A stretch of 64,000 nucleotides of DNA from assembly GCF_020531905.1 (NCBI RefSeq), contig NZ_JAJAWG010000011.1, positions 1-64,000 of the forward strand. The letters run 5' to 3'. Below are positions 1-7,015 of the stretch, piece after piece (positions within the stretch are counted from its first letter, which is position 1; each line of letters starts with the position of its first letter). Position numbers and translations under genes: made by a program. Origin of the DNA: Deefgea salmonis. Lineage in GTDB: Bacteria > Pseudomonadota > Gammaproteobacteria > Burkholderiales > Chitinibacteraceae. Under the pieces are notes generated by a model. That model searched no databases. It saw nothing but the letters and a program-made list of their open reading frames with translations, and was not told where the DNA came from.

Positions 1-13
1 TTGTTAAAGATCA
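1..13 (-). promoter_or_regulatory. rRNA operon boxA-like antitermination site
   Basis: Read on the minus strand, the first 13 bases give TGATCTTTAACAA. This closely matches the boxA of rrn leaders (TGCTCTTTAACAA in E. coli), which recruits the Nus antitermination complex. It lies about 70 nt downstream of the rrn-type promoter at 84-112. The 16S gene itself would lie left of the window, so its presence is inferred. Confidence 0.75.
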
Positions 14-83
14 GTGGCTTAGGACACACAAAACAACCTAGAAACCGGTGTTTCGTTTGCTGTGTCAGCAGCAGAGAGGCCGA

Positions 84-112
84 AATATACGGCAGCCCCG
101 CGATCACGTCAA
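84..112 (-). promoter_or_regulatory. rRNA operon promoter (P1-type)
   Basis: On the minus strand there is TTGACG (107-112), exactly 17 nt of spacer and TATATT (84-89), followed by the GC-rich discriminator TCGGCCTCT. That arrangement is typical of stringently controlled stable-RNA promoters. Upstream (113-180) the DNA is AT-rich, as in an UP element. The transcript would run left through the boxA at 1-13 into an rRNA operon outside the window. The same blocks recur at the tRNA promoter at 14059. Confidence 0.82.
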
Positions 113-251
113 CACCTTGTGGCAAACAAAACGCCATTAACACGCTAAGTTGTTGAATTTTAAAGCATCAAATTTCAACATTAATTCTGATACCTTCGCT
201 ATTCAGAAGGGGGCGAAGTATTGATTGCGAATGATAAAACGCGAAAAAAGC

Positions 252-2261
252 TTATTTCGCCGTTTTTGCGCCTAAATTAGCTAACATTTTCGCCGCGAGA
301 CTGGAATGTTCTTTCTTAATATCCGGTGATGGGTCGTATTTGGCGGCTAAACGCCCACTAAACATCACATCTGCTGCTGGCAACTCATCTAAGAAGCGAC
401 TCGGCCTAGTAATTTGCCATTCACCAGCGCGTTTACGCTTTCCGCAATAGGTAATCGTTAAACTGCGCTGCGCTCGGGTAATGCCGACATACATTAAACG
501 GCGCTCTTCTTCGACCATGCCCGATTCAATTGAATTTTGATGCGGCAGGATATCTTCTTCACAGCCAATTAAAAACACATGCGGATATTCCAGCCCTTTG
601 CTGGCATGCAGCGTTGAAAGCCGCACCGCGTCGATTTCGTCTTCTGTGCGGCCTTCAAGCATGATCCGCAGGTCAAAATTTTGCGTGATTTCATCCAGAT
701 TACTGCCGGCGCTATCGACTTTCTTTTTAATCATCTCGGCCAAGCTCAGGATATTGTTCCATTTACTTTCGGCGGGCTTTGGATCTTCAGATTCGTATAG
801 CCAAGTTTCAAAATCAATCGCCCCCACAATTTCATGAAACAGCTGATCGGCCGGTTCAGTTTTAACTTTGTCTTGCATCCGCTGAATAAATCGGCAGAAG
901 GTATAAAGCATTTCGCGCTGCGCGGGTTGAATCTGATGCGCAAAGCCTTCTTCAAACACCGCAGCAAACAAAGAAACTTGCCGCTCTTTGGCATAGCTGC
1001 CCAACTTTTCCAAAGTCACATTGCCGATACCCCGTTTGGGCGTCGTGACTGCGCGGATAAAAGCCGGTTCATCGTCATCGTTGGCAATCAAATGCAAATA
1101 CGCCAATACGTCTTTGATTTCAGCGTTATCAAAAAAGCTTTGTCCGCCCGACATCACGTACGGAATATTCTCGGCACGCATTTGCGCTTCAATAATCCGC
1201 GACTGAAAATTACCGCGATACAGCACCGCATAATCGGCAAAACTGGTACCGTTGAGCGCCATATGCATTTTCAAACGCTCGGCGACCAAGCGGGCCTCAT
1301 CGTCCTCTCCCTTGGTTTCGACCACTTGCACCAAATCGCCGATGCCAAGATCAGACCACAATTGTTTCTCGAATAATTTTGGATTATTCGAGATCACCGC
1401 ATTGGCGCAGCGCAAAATCCGCGCCACCGAGCGGTAGTTTTGCTCTAACTTAATCACGTGTAATTGAGGGAAATCGATGCGCAGCAAATTCAGGTTTTCA
1501 ACATTCGCACCGCGCCAAGCATAAATACTCTGATCGTCATCCCCCACCGCAGTAAATTTCCCCGTTAACTGGGTCAACTGTTTGACCAGTTGGTACTGCG
1601 TGGTATTGGTATCTTGATACTCATCGATCAATAAATAGCGCAAACGATGCTGCCATTTTTGCAAGACTTCAGGATTCGCCTCAAATAAATCCACCGGCAG
1701 GCGAATCAAATCGTCAAAATCAATCGCTTGATACGCAAACAGCGTGTCTTGATAAGCGCGATACAACTTGGCCAGCTGCATTTCGCCTTCTGATGCGGCA
1801 ATGGTCAAAGCGTGGTCTGGAGAAATTCGATCACTTTTTAAGTTTGAAATTTGACTGACTGTCGAGCGAATTAATGATTTATCGGTGGTGATCAATTGAT
1901 CGGCGATAATTTTGGCCGAATCGGCCGAGTCCAAAATCGAAAACTTCGGTTTATAGCCCAAATGCGCCGCCTCTTCGCGCAAGATCTTCATGCCTAAGCT
2001 ATGAAACGTCGAAACCGTTAAACCTTTCAAGCGATTCGCTGGCAATAAGCTCGCCACCCGCTCTTGCATTTCTCTGGCGGCTTTATTGGTAAAGGTAATC
2101 GCAGCGATATGACGCGCGTCCATTTGCGCTTCTTCGATTAAATAAGCGATTTTTTGCGTGATCACTCGCGTTTTACCCGAGCCAGCGCCAGCCAGCACCA
2201 AACAAGGGCCAGATAAATATTGCACAGCAGCGCGCTGAGGAGAATTAAGCAAATGCAGCAT
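252..2261 (-). CDS. rep: ATP-dependent DNA helicase Rep (UvrD/SF1A family)
   Basis: A 669-residue superfamily 1A 3'-5' helicase, thought to restart stalled replication forks and clear proteins ahead of the replisome. The Walker A motif AGAGSGKT is at residues 24-31 and the Walker B/motif II DEYQD at 213-217. GDDDQSIYAWRGA (motif III) follows, then the late motifs LSTLHASKGLEY and VGITRAQ. Length and motif order fit Rep better than UvrD (about 720 residues) or PcrA. The start ATG is immediately followed by the N-terminal MLHLLNSPQRAAV block expected of Rep. It is monocistronic here, and the next element downstream is the rrn promoter. Confidence 0.95.
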   Translation of the reverse strand: MLHLLNSPQRAAVQYLSGPCLVLAGAGSGKTRVITQKIAYLIEEAQMDARHIAAITFTNKAAREMQERVASLLPANRLKGLTVSTFHSLGMKILREEAAHLGYKPKFSILDSADSAKIIADQLITTDKSLIRSTVSQISNLKSDRISPDHALTIAASEGEMQLAKLYRAYQDTLFAYQAIDFDDLIRLPVDLFEANPEVLQKWQHRLRYLLIDEYQDTNTTQYQLVKQLTQLTGKFTAVGDDDQSIYAWRGANVENLNLLRIDFPQLHVIKLEQNYRSVARILRCANAVISNNPKLFEKQLWSDLGIGDLVQVVETKGEDDEARLVAERLKMHMALNGTSFADYAVLYRGNFQSRIIEAQMRAENIPYVMSGGQSFFDNAEIKDVLAYLHLIANDDDEPAFIRAVTTPKRGIGNVTLEKLGSYAKERQVSLFAAVFEEGFAHQIQPAQREMLYTFCRFIQRMQDKVKTEPADQLFHEIVGAIDFETWLYESEDPKPAESKWNNILSLAEMIKKKVDSAGSNLDEITQNFDLRIMLEGRTEDEIDAVRLSTLHASKGLEYPHVFLIGCEEDILPHQNSIESGMVEEERRLMYVGITRAQRSLTITYCGKRKRAGEWQITRPSRFLDELPAADVMFSGRLAAKYDPSPDIKKEHSSLAAKMLANLGAKTAK

Positions 2262-2394
2262 GGAAAACTCGGTTTAAACGGAAATATGATGGTATCACGT
2301 CGCGACAATGCAACGCCGCCAGCCGGATGCTTGGCGTAGCGGCAAAGTTAGATTACAAGCATAACTTATATATGGCTTATCTTTGGTGAACTGC

Positions 2395-3300
2395 ATGGCC
2401 CAATCTGACCTCGTCCCCCTTCGCCAACAAGAACTTGTTGTTGGCGAGCCGACACCTTACGCCATCTTTGATGCCGACAATCAATTGCTGCTGAGCGCCG
2501 GGCAAATCATTCATACCGAAAAACAACTTGAAACCCTCAATAAATTGGGCATGTTTCGTAATCCAGCGTGGCGTGGCGTTCGCGTTGCAGGCGCGGTCGG
2601 TGGCGCGCGAGTTCGCAGCAATACGCCGCCGGTCGAGCGCGTGATTGCAAAACCCGCGTCTAGCAAACGCCATCTAGCGCAATTTAAATTGCCTCCCGGC
2701 AGTGCACTGCATATTCAGCTGAGCGTTGATCCGCTCAATCATAGTGAATCAGTCAAACTGATCGGCTGGGTGGATAAAATGGGGGTATTAATTAGCGCAC
2801 TCAATGCTCATGGGGCGGTCTTACCCTATCGGGAAGGGCAATCGATTAAAGCCAAAACCATTGCTGGTAAAGATGTGATTTCATTTGATGCGGTGATTGA
2901 GAAAGTTTGCTTTTCGCCCTTTCCCTACTTGCACCTAAGCTGGCCTGATACCTTGCAAATCCGCCAATTACGCAATAGCTTGCGGGTGAGCACCCATTTG
3001 ATTGCCAGCATTAGCGGCGATGGCATTCATAGCACGCCCGCCAAAATCACCAATCTATCGGCCAGTGGTGCCATGCTCGAAGGCAGTAATCTGCAATTAG
3101 CAACAGACCAAGAAATCAGCATGGCGCTACGCCTGCATGCGGCCGGCATCGACCATACGATGAGCATCCGTGCCATCGTTAAAAATCAAAAAACAGAAGT
3201 ACCGAACAATTCAATTCAATACGGATTGGAATTCATCCCGCTGGCCACGGCAGAACGCCTAGTACTTGAGCACTATATCTTTAGTACGATTTTGGAATGA
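2395..3300 (+). CDS. PilZ-domain protein, probable c-di-GMP receptor (YcgR-like)
   Basis: About 301 residues. The C-terminal third is a PilZ domain. The c-di-GMP signature RNSLR (RxxxR) lies near residue 195 and NLSASG ([D/N]xSxxG) about 30 residues later. The N-terminal 65 residues form a short module (VVGEPTPYAIFDADNQLLLSAGQ) that I have seen in front of other betaproteobacterial PilZ and HD-GYP proteins, and a YcgR-N-like beta domain follows. A role in motility or pilus control is inferred, because no flagellar or pilus gene adjoins it. I chose the ATG at 2395, preceded by GGTGA, over the TTG 12 bases upstream. Confidence 0.85.
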   Translation: MAQSDLVPLRQQELVVGEPTPYAIFDADNQLLLSAGQIIHTEKQLETLNKLGMFRNPAWRGVRVAGAVGGARVRSNTPPVERVIAKPASSKRHLAQFKLPPGSALHIQLSVDPLNHSESVKLIGWVDKMGVLISALNAHGAVLPYREGQSIKAKTIAGKDVISFDAVIEKVCFSPFPYLHLSWPDTLQIRQLRNSLRVSTHLIASISGDGIHSTPAKITNLSASGAMLEGSNLQLATDQEISMALRLHAAGIDHTMSIRAIVKNQKTEVPNNSIQYGLEFIPLATAERLVLEHYIFSTILE

Positions 3301-3390
3301 ACAACCATGCCACGGCAATTCATCGCCGAGCAAGATTGACAGCACTCAAGAAAGAACTCGCCGCTGGGTTTTGAAAAAAACACTATCAAT

Positions 3391-3444
3391 AGGTATATTG
3401 ATGCGGGCAATACTCAACATCAGCTACATCGATATACCCATCAA
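3391..3444. repeat. Dispersed palindrome family, copy A
   Basis: The left arm aggtatattgatg (3391-3403) is mirrored by catcgatataccc (3427-3439). The stop codon of nth (3441-3443) lies at the outer edge of the right arm, giving TGATGGGTATAT in the nth direction. Related copies are at 10388, 21731, 26213, 29219 and 33745. Confidence 0.6.
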
Positions 3445-4091
3445 AAGCCTTTCGGTGGTGTCATGATTTTACTGCGGTAATCGCAGATATCATTTTCAAT
3501 ACAGCGCCAGCATTCCGGTTTGCGCGCTTTGCAAATATAGCGGCCGTGCAAAATTAGCCAGTGATGTGCATTGAGCAAAAATTCTGGCGGCGTCACCTTA
3601 AGTAATTTGTCCTCCACCGCCCGCACGTCTTTGCCCTTGGCCAAACCAGTGCGATTGCCAATGCGGAAGATATGCGTATCCACCGCAATCGTCGGAATAC
3701 CAAACGCCGTGTTCATCACCACGTTGGCCGTTTTACGCCCAACGCCGGGCAGCGCCTCTAAGCTTTCCCGATCTCGCGGCACTTCGCCGCCGTGTAAGTC
3801 GATCAGCATTTGGCAGGTTTGTAATAAATGCTTGGCCTTACTGTGAAAGAGGCCAATGGTATTGATGTAGGACTCAAGCCCATCAAGCCCTAGCGCCAGA
3901 ATCCCCTCCGGGGTATTGGCCACAGGGAACAACACCTTGGTCGCTTTATTCACCCCCACATCGGTCGCCTGCGCCGATAGCAACACCGCCGTCAACAACT
4001 CAAACGGCGTGGTGTAGTTCAGCTCAGTTTTGGGATTGGGTTCTAATTCGGCCAAACGCGCATAAAAGGTGTAACGGGTTTGATTATTCAT
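3441..4091 (-). CDS. nth: Endonuclease III (DNA glycosylase/AP lyase)
   Basis: A 216-residue base-excision repair enzyme that removes oxidised pyrimidines. The helix-hairpin-helix LPGVGRKTA spans 114-122 with catalytic Lys120, and VDTH carries catalytic Asp138. The [4Fe-4S] cysteines 187, 194, 197 and 203 follow the C-x6-C-x2-C-x5-C pattern. Residue numbers coincide with those of E. coli Nth. It is the last gene of the rnf operon, as in many Proteobacteria, where nth often follows rnfE. Here one extra small gene separates the two. Confidence 0.97.
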   Translation of the reverse strand: MNNQTRYTFYARLAELEPNPKTELNYTTPFELLTAVLLSAQATDVGVNKATKVLFPVANTPEGILALGLDGLESYINTIGLFHSKAKHLLQTCQMLIDLHGGEVPRDRESLEALPGVGRKTANVVMNTAFGIPTIAVDTHIFRIGNRTGLAKGKDVRAVEDKLLKVTPPEFLLNAHHWLILHGRYICKARKPECWRCIENDICDYRSKIMTPPKGF

Positions 4092-4097
4092 TTCAAT

Positions 4098-4496
4098 TTA
4101 ATATGTAGACATTTCAACTTTGAAGCTTGAATACTTGGCTTTAGCATTTGTACCCAAATCTTCCCGTACCTCATAGAAAAACAAATTCTCTTTCTGTTGG
4201 GTCTCGCAACTATTTTCCTTTACCGCTTGCTTGTAATTCTGCCAAGCGATGATCACACTTGGAGATGCTATGAGGTACATAGCATTAGCCTCTTTGATCA
4301 ATAACTCTCTCTTTTCTTCATGACTAGGATCAGTACGAGCAGCACTGTAAGCGGAAAGAAAATTTTGATATAGCTCCAGCTTTGCTTTGCGTAACTCAGC
4401 CGCTTGCTCTCTTTTTTTAGTCCAGTAATAACCTAAGCTAGCAGACAATATTGCAATAACAATCGCAGTAAAACCACCAATAAGTGCCGTTTCCAT
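4098..4496 (-). CDS. Hypothetical membrane-anchored small protein inserted between rnfE and nth
   Basis: 132 residues, not recognised. Residues 5-25 form a transmembrane segment (ALIGGFTAIVIAILSASLGYY), followed by a basic stop-transfer stretch (WTKKREQ). The rest is a polar, mostly helical cytoplasmic domain with two cysteine-poor helical blocks. It starts 4 nt after the rnfE stop and its AAGGGA ribosome-binding site lies at the end of rnfE, so it is probably translated with the rnf operon. Its position inside a conserved gene pair suggests a recent insertion. A link to Rnf function is not supported beyond location. Confidence 0.7.
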   Translation of the reverse strand: METALIGGFTAIVIAILSASLGYYWTKKREQAAELRKAKLELYQNFLSAYSAARTDPSHEEKRELLIKEANAMYLIASPSVIIAWQNYKQAVKENSCETQQKENLFFYEVREDLGTNAKAKYSSFKVEMSTY

Positions 4497-4499
4497 AAA

Positions 4500-5210
4500 C
4501 TAAATCCCTTGTTGATTCATCGTAACCTGCAATTGAACAATCAACTTAGCCTTGGCTTCTGCGCGGCGATCCAGTGCTTGCTTACCGGCAATTAAAAAAC
4601 CCAAGCCAATAAACGCGCCGGGCGGCAAGATGGCCAGCAAGAATTGATAATTGTATTCAGCAGGAATCACGTGGATCACCCATGATTTGGCGCTGGTGCC
4701 AAACACCAGATCAATACCCGACAACAGTGTGCCTTTGCCGACTAACTCGCGCATCGCGCCCAAAATCGCCAGCACCAGCGTGAGCCCTAGCCCCATCATC
4801 ACGCCGTCGAGCGCCGATTGCGCCACGCCGTTTTTGGACGCATACGCTTCGGCCCGCGCTAACACGATGCAGTTGGTGGTAATCAAAGGAATAAAAATCC
4901 CCAGCACCACGTATAAATCATGCACATAGGCATTCATCAATAAATCGACCATCGTCACCAAGGCGGCGATGATTAAAATAAAAATCGGCGCCCGCAATTC
5001 ATTGGGCACCAAGCTGCGAATGCAGGCAATCGCCGCACTTGAAATCAACATCACCAAGCTCGTCGCCAAGCCCAGCGAAACGCCATTCACCATATTACTT
5101 GAAATCACCAGCACTGGGCACAGGCCCAAAAACTGCCCTAAGGCGGCATTTTGCTGCCAAATGCTGTTTTGAATAATCGTTTTGCTTTCGTCTTGTGTTA
5201 ACAAGGCCAT
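4500..5210 (-). CDS. rnfE: Rnf/Rsx complex integral membrane subunit E
   Basis: 236 residues with about six transmembrane helices, homologous to RsxE/NqrD. It is one of the two antiparallel membrane subunits (with RnfA) that hold the intramembrane iron-sulfur cluster on the electron route. Recognisable blocks are NSIWQQNAALGQFLGLCPVL, ITTNCIVLARAEAYA and the cytoplasmic Lys/Arg-rich tail. It starts 2 nt after the rnfG stop. In the cell the complex couples electron flow between ferredoxin or NADH and ion movement, or in E. coli keeps SoxR reduced. Which role applies here cannot be read from sequence. Confidence 0.95.
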   Translation of the reverse strand: MALLTQDESKTIIQNSIWQQNAALGQFLGLCPVLVISSNMVNGVSLGLATSLVMLISSAAIACIRSLVPNELRAPIFILIIAALVTMVDLLMNAYVHDLYVVLGIFIPLITTNCIVLARAEAYASKNGVAQSALDGVMMGLGLTLVLAILGAMRELVGKGTLLSGIDLVFGTSAKSWVIHVIPAEYNYQFLLAILPPGAFIGLGFLIAGKQALDRRAEAKAKLIVQLQVTMNQQGI

Positions 5211-5212
5211 GC

Positions 5213-5839
5213 TTAGGCTCCAAACAAAGTGGCGTGCTCGGCCGCCACGTAACTCAAGGTGTTTTTCACCGCTTTCACCACCGCACGCGGGCTAATGGTG
5301 GCCCCGGCTGCGGCATCAAAAGCGCCACCATCTTTTTTAACCCGCCATAAATCGGCCGTTGGTGACGATAGCGATTTACCATCAAAACCCAAAATCCAGT
5401 TCGACTTAGCGACGTCAATATAATCGCCCAAGCCTGGGGTTTCTTTGTGCGCCACCACGCGAACGCCCAAAACCTGCCCAGTGCGGCTCACACCGACCAA
5501 TAATTTAATCTTGCCTGAATAGCCATCTGGCGCAATCGTTTCCACCACCACTGCTGTGGTTTGGCCATTTTTAAGCGCCCGATAAATCTGCGCGCCGGCT
5601 GGATTATTTAGCTGCTGTTGGGCTGCAGCAGTTTGCGGCAACGCGTCGAGCAGCAATTCGTTGTCATAACTGCCCGCCGGCAACACTTGCGCGATCAACG
5701 CCGCGCGGGCGTCACGCTCATTTTGGGCGACACTGTCCTTCGTTAAGGCATAAGTTCCGGCCATTAAAGCGGTAAAAACCAGAGCAAAAACCAATAAAGT
5801 CAAAGCACCGCGAACGCCATTTTGCACCATGGTTTTCAT
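5213..5839 (-). CDS. rnfG: Rnf/Rsx complex subunit G (covalent FMN protein)
   Basis: About 208 residues from the ATG at 5839, with one N-terminal membrane anchor (residues 9-32) and a periplasmic FMN-binding domain. The flavinylation motif appears as AGATIS near residue 178-183, where Thr carries the FMN through a phosphoester. It also has HKETPGLGDYI, typical of the NqrC/RnfG family. An upstream in-frame ATG at 5857 would add MCGDES before the anchor and is less likely. A palindromic repeat (5860-5957) sits between this gene and rnfD. Confidence 0.95.
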   Translation of the reverse strand: MKTMVQNGVRGALTLLVFALVFTALMAGTYALTKDSVAQNERDARAALIAQVLPAGSYDNELLLDALPQTAAAQQQLNNPAGAQIYRALKNGQTTAVVVETIAPDGYSGKIKLLVGVSRTGQVLGVRVVAHKETPGLGDYIDVAKSNWILGFDGKSLSSPTADLWRVKKDGGAFDAAAGATISPRAVVKAVKNTLSYVAAEHATLFGA

Positions 5840-5859
5840 GCTTTCATCCCCACACATTG

Positions 5860-5957
5860 CCCTGAAAACGCATCACAGCGGCATACCGACACAGAGAACC
5901 CCACGAAAACTTTGCTTTCCCTCTGCGTCTCTGTCCCGCTGTGGTCAAGGGTTTTAA
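5860..5957. repeat. CTCTGCGTCTCTG-type inverted repeat, copy 1
   Basis: The arms cacagcgg...gacacagag (5874-5896) and ctctgcgtctctgt...ccgctgtg (5921-5943) are inverted, and the flank ends in gggttttaatg. A second copy with the same ending is at 26621-26757. I recognise this kind of repeat from many unrelated environmental bacteria, where it gives spurious peptides such as LCVSVPLW. It sits inside the rnf operon between rnfD and rnfG and touches the rnfD stop codon. Confidence 0.7.
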
Positions 5958-7015
5958 TGTCCATGCTTCACTCCCCGCTGAGGCTTACGGCCGAAAACAG
6001 CTGGCTGCGTGTATTGGTCAATAAACGGTGCGGCAATATTCATAATCAACACCGCAAACGCTACCCCGTCGGGATAGCCGCCAAAGGTGCGAATCAGCCA
6101 AGTGAGTAAACCAATTAACGCGGCGTAAATTAAACGGCCCCGCAACGTTGTTGGCGCGGTCACCGGATCGGTAACGATAAAAAATGCGCCCAGCACCGCT
6201 GCGCCACTGAGTAAGTGAAACGCGGGACTGGTGTATTGCGCCGGATTAATCAGGTGAAACAATCCCGACATGCCCAATAACACCGTCAAAAACGCCACCG
6301 GCAACGGCCACGCAATAATCCGCTGTTGCAGCAAATACAAGCCGCCCAGCAAATAGCCTACGGCGATTAACGCCACCGAACTCGGTAAAAAACTCAACCA
6401 ATCGGCCGACTGAAAAATTGCACCACTAAAAATATCGCTCATGCTGTGCTGCTGCAGCAAAGCGGTTTTAACGCTATCCAGTGGCGTCGCTGATGCAAGG
6501 GTATCGAATGACAGCCCTTGTGGCAGATGCCCGCTCAAGACATACCCAAACTGCTGCCAAGCCGTTAAATCCACAGTTGGCAAAGACAGCGGCGCATTCC
6601 AGCGACTCATTTGCGCCGGAAACGACACCATCATCACCGCAAAACCCACCATCGCTGGATTAAATGGATTTTGCCCCAAACCGCCATATAAATGCTTGGC
6701 CAAACCAATCGCAATCACCGTGGCCAACACCACCATCCACCAGCTAGACAGCGGTGGTAAAGACAGCGCCAACAACCATGCAGTGACAATTGCCGAGCCA
6801 TCGGTAATAAAAGGCTTGATGGGATAATTGCGTAATTTTAAGCACGCTGCTTCAGTGGCAATCGCCGCTACCGTCGCCAGCAAGATTTGCAGCAAAATGC
6901 CGGCGCCAAACACCCAAGCATACGCGGCGATACCGGGCAGCAAGGCCACGGCGACTTTGAACATCACCACTTGCAGCGGTGTTGGTTTGATCAAATGCGG
7001 TGATGTACGCATCAT
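5954..7015 (-). CDS. rnfD: Rnf/Rsx complex membrane subunit D
   Basis: 353 residues, a NqrB/RnfD family protein with about nine transmembrane helices and a covalently bound FMN. The candidate flavinylation segment is SATPLDSVKT in the middle of the chain, corresponding to the S-x-A-T motif. Other family blocks are GGLGQNPFNPAMVG and FFIVTDPVTAPT. The start overlaps the rnfC stop by 4 nt (ATGA), so translation is coupled. The gene is unusual only in having a palindromic repeat at its 3' end. Confidence 0.95.
   Translation of the reverse strand: MMRTSPHLIKPTPLQVVMFKVAVALLPGIAAYAWVFGAGILLQILLATVAAIATEAACLKLRNYPIKPFITDGSAIVTAWLLALSLPPLSSWWMVVLATVIAIGLAKHLYGGLGQNPFNPAMVGFAVMMVSFPAQMSRWNAPLSLPTVDLTAWQQFGYVLSGHLPQGLSFDTLASATPLDSVKTALLQQHSMSDIFSGAIFQSADWLSFLPSSVALIAVGYLLGGLYLLQQRIIAWPLPVAFLTVLLGMSGLFHLINPAQYTSPAFHLLSGAAVLGAFFIVTDPVTAPTTLRGRLIYAALIGLLTWLIRTFGGYPDGVAFAVLIMNIAAPFIDQYTQPAVFGRKPQRGVKHGH

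Noticed and set aside
191-216. Terminator after rep (cttcgc...gcgaag)
   Set aside because: Short stem, long loop and no T-run; it overlaps the putative UP-element side of the rrn promoter.
5822-6109. Plus-strand ORF with LCVSVPLWS
   Set aside because: It is the translation of the palindromic repeat and of rnfD antisense, the usual spurious product of this repeat type.
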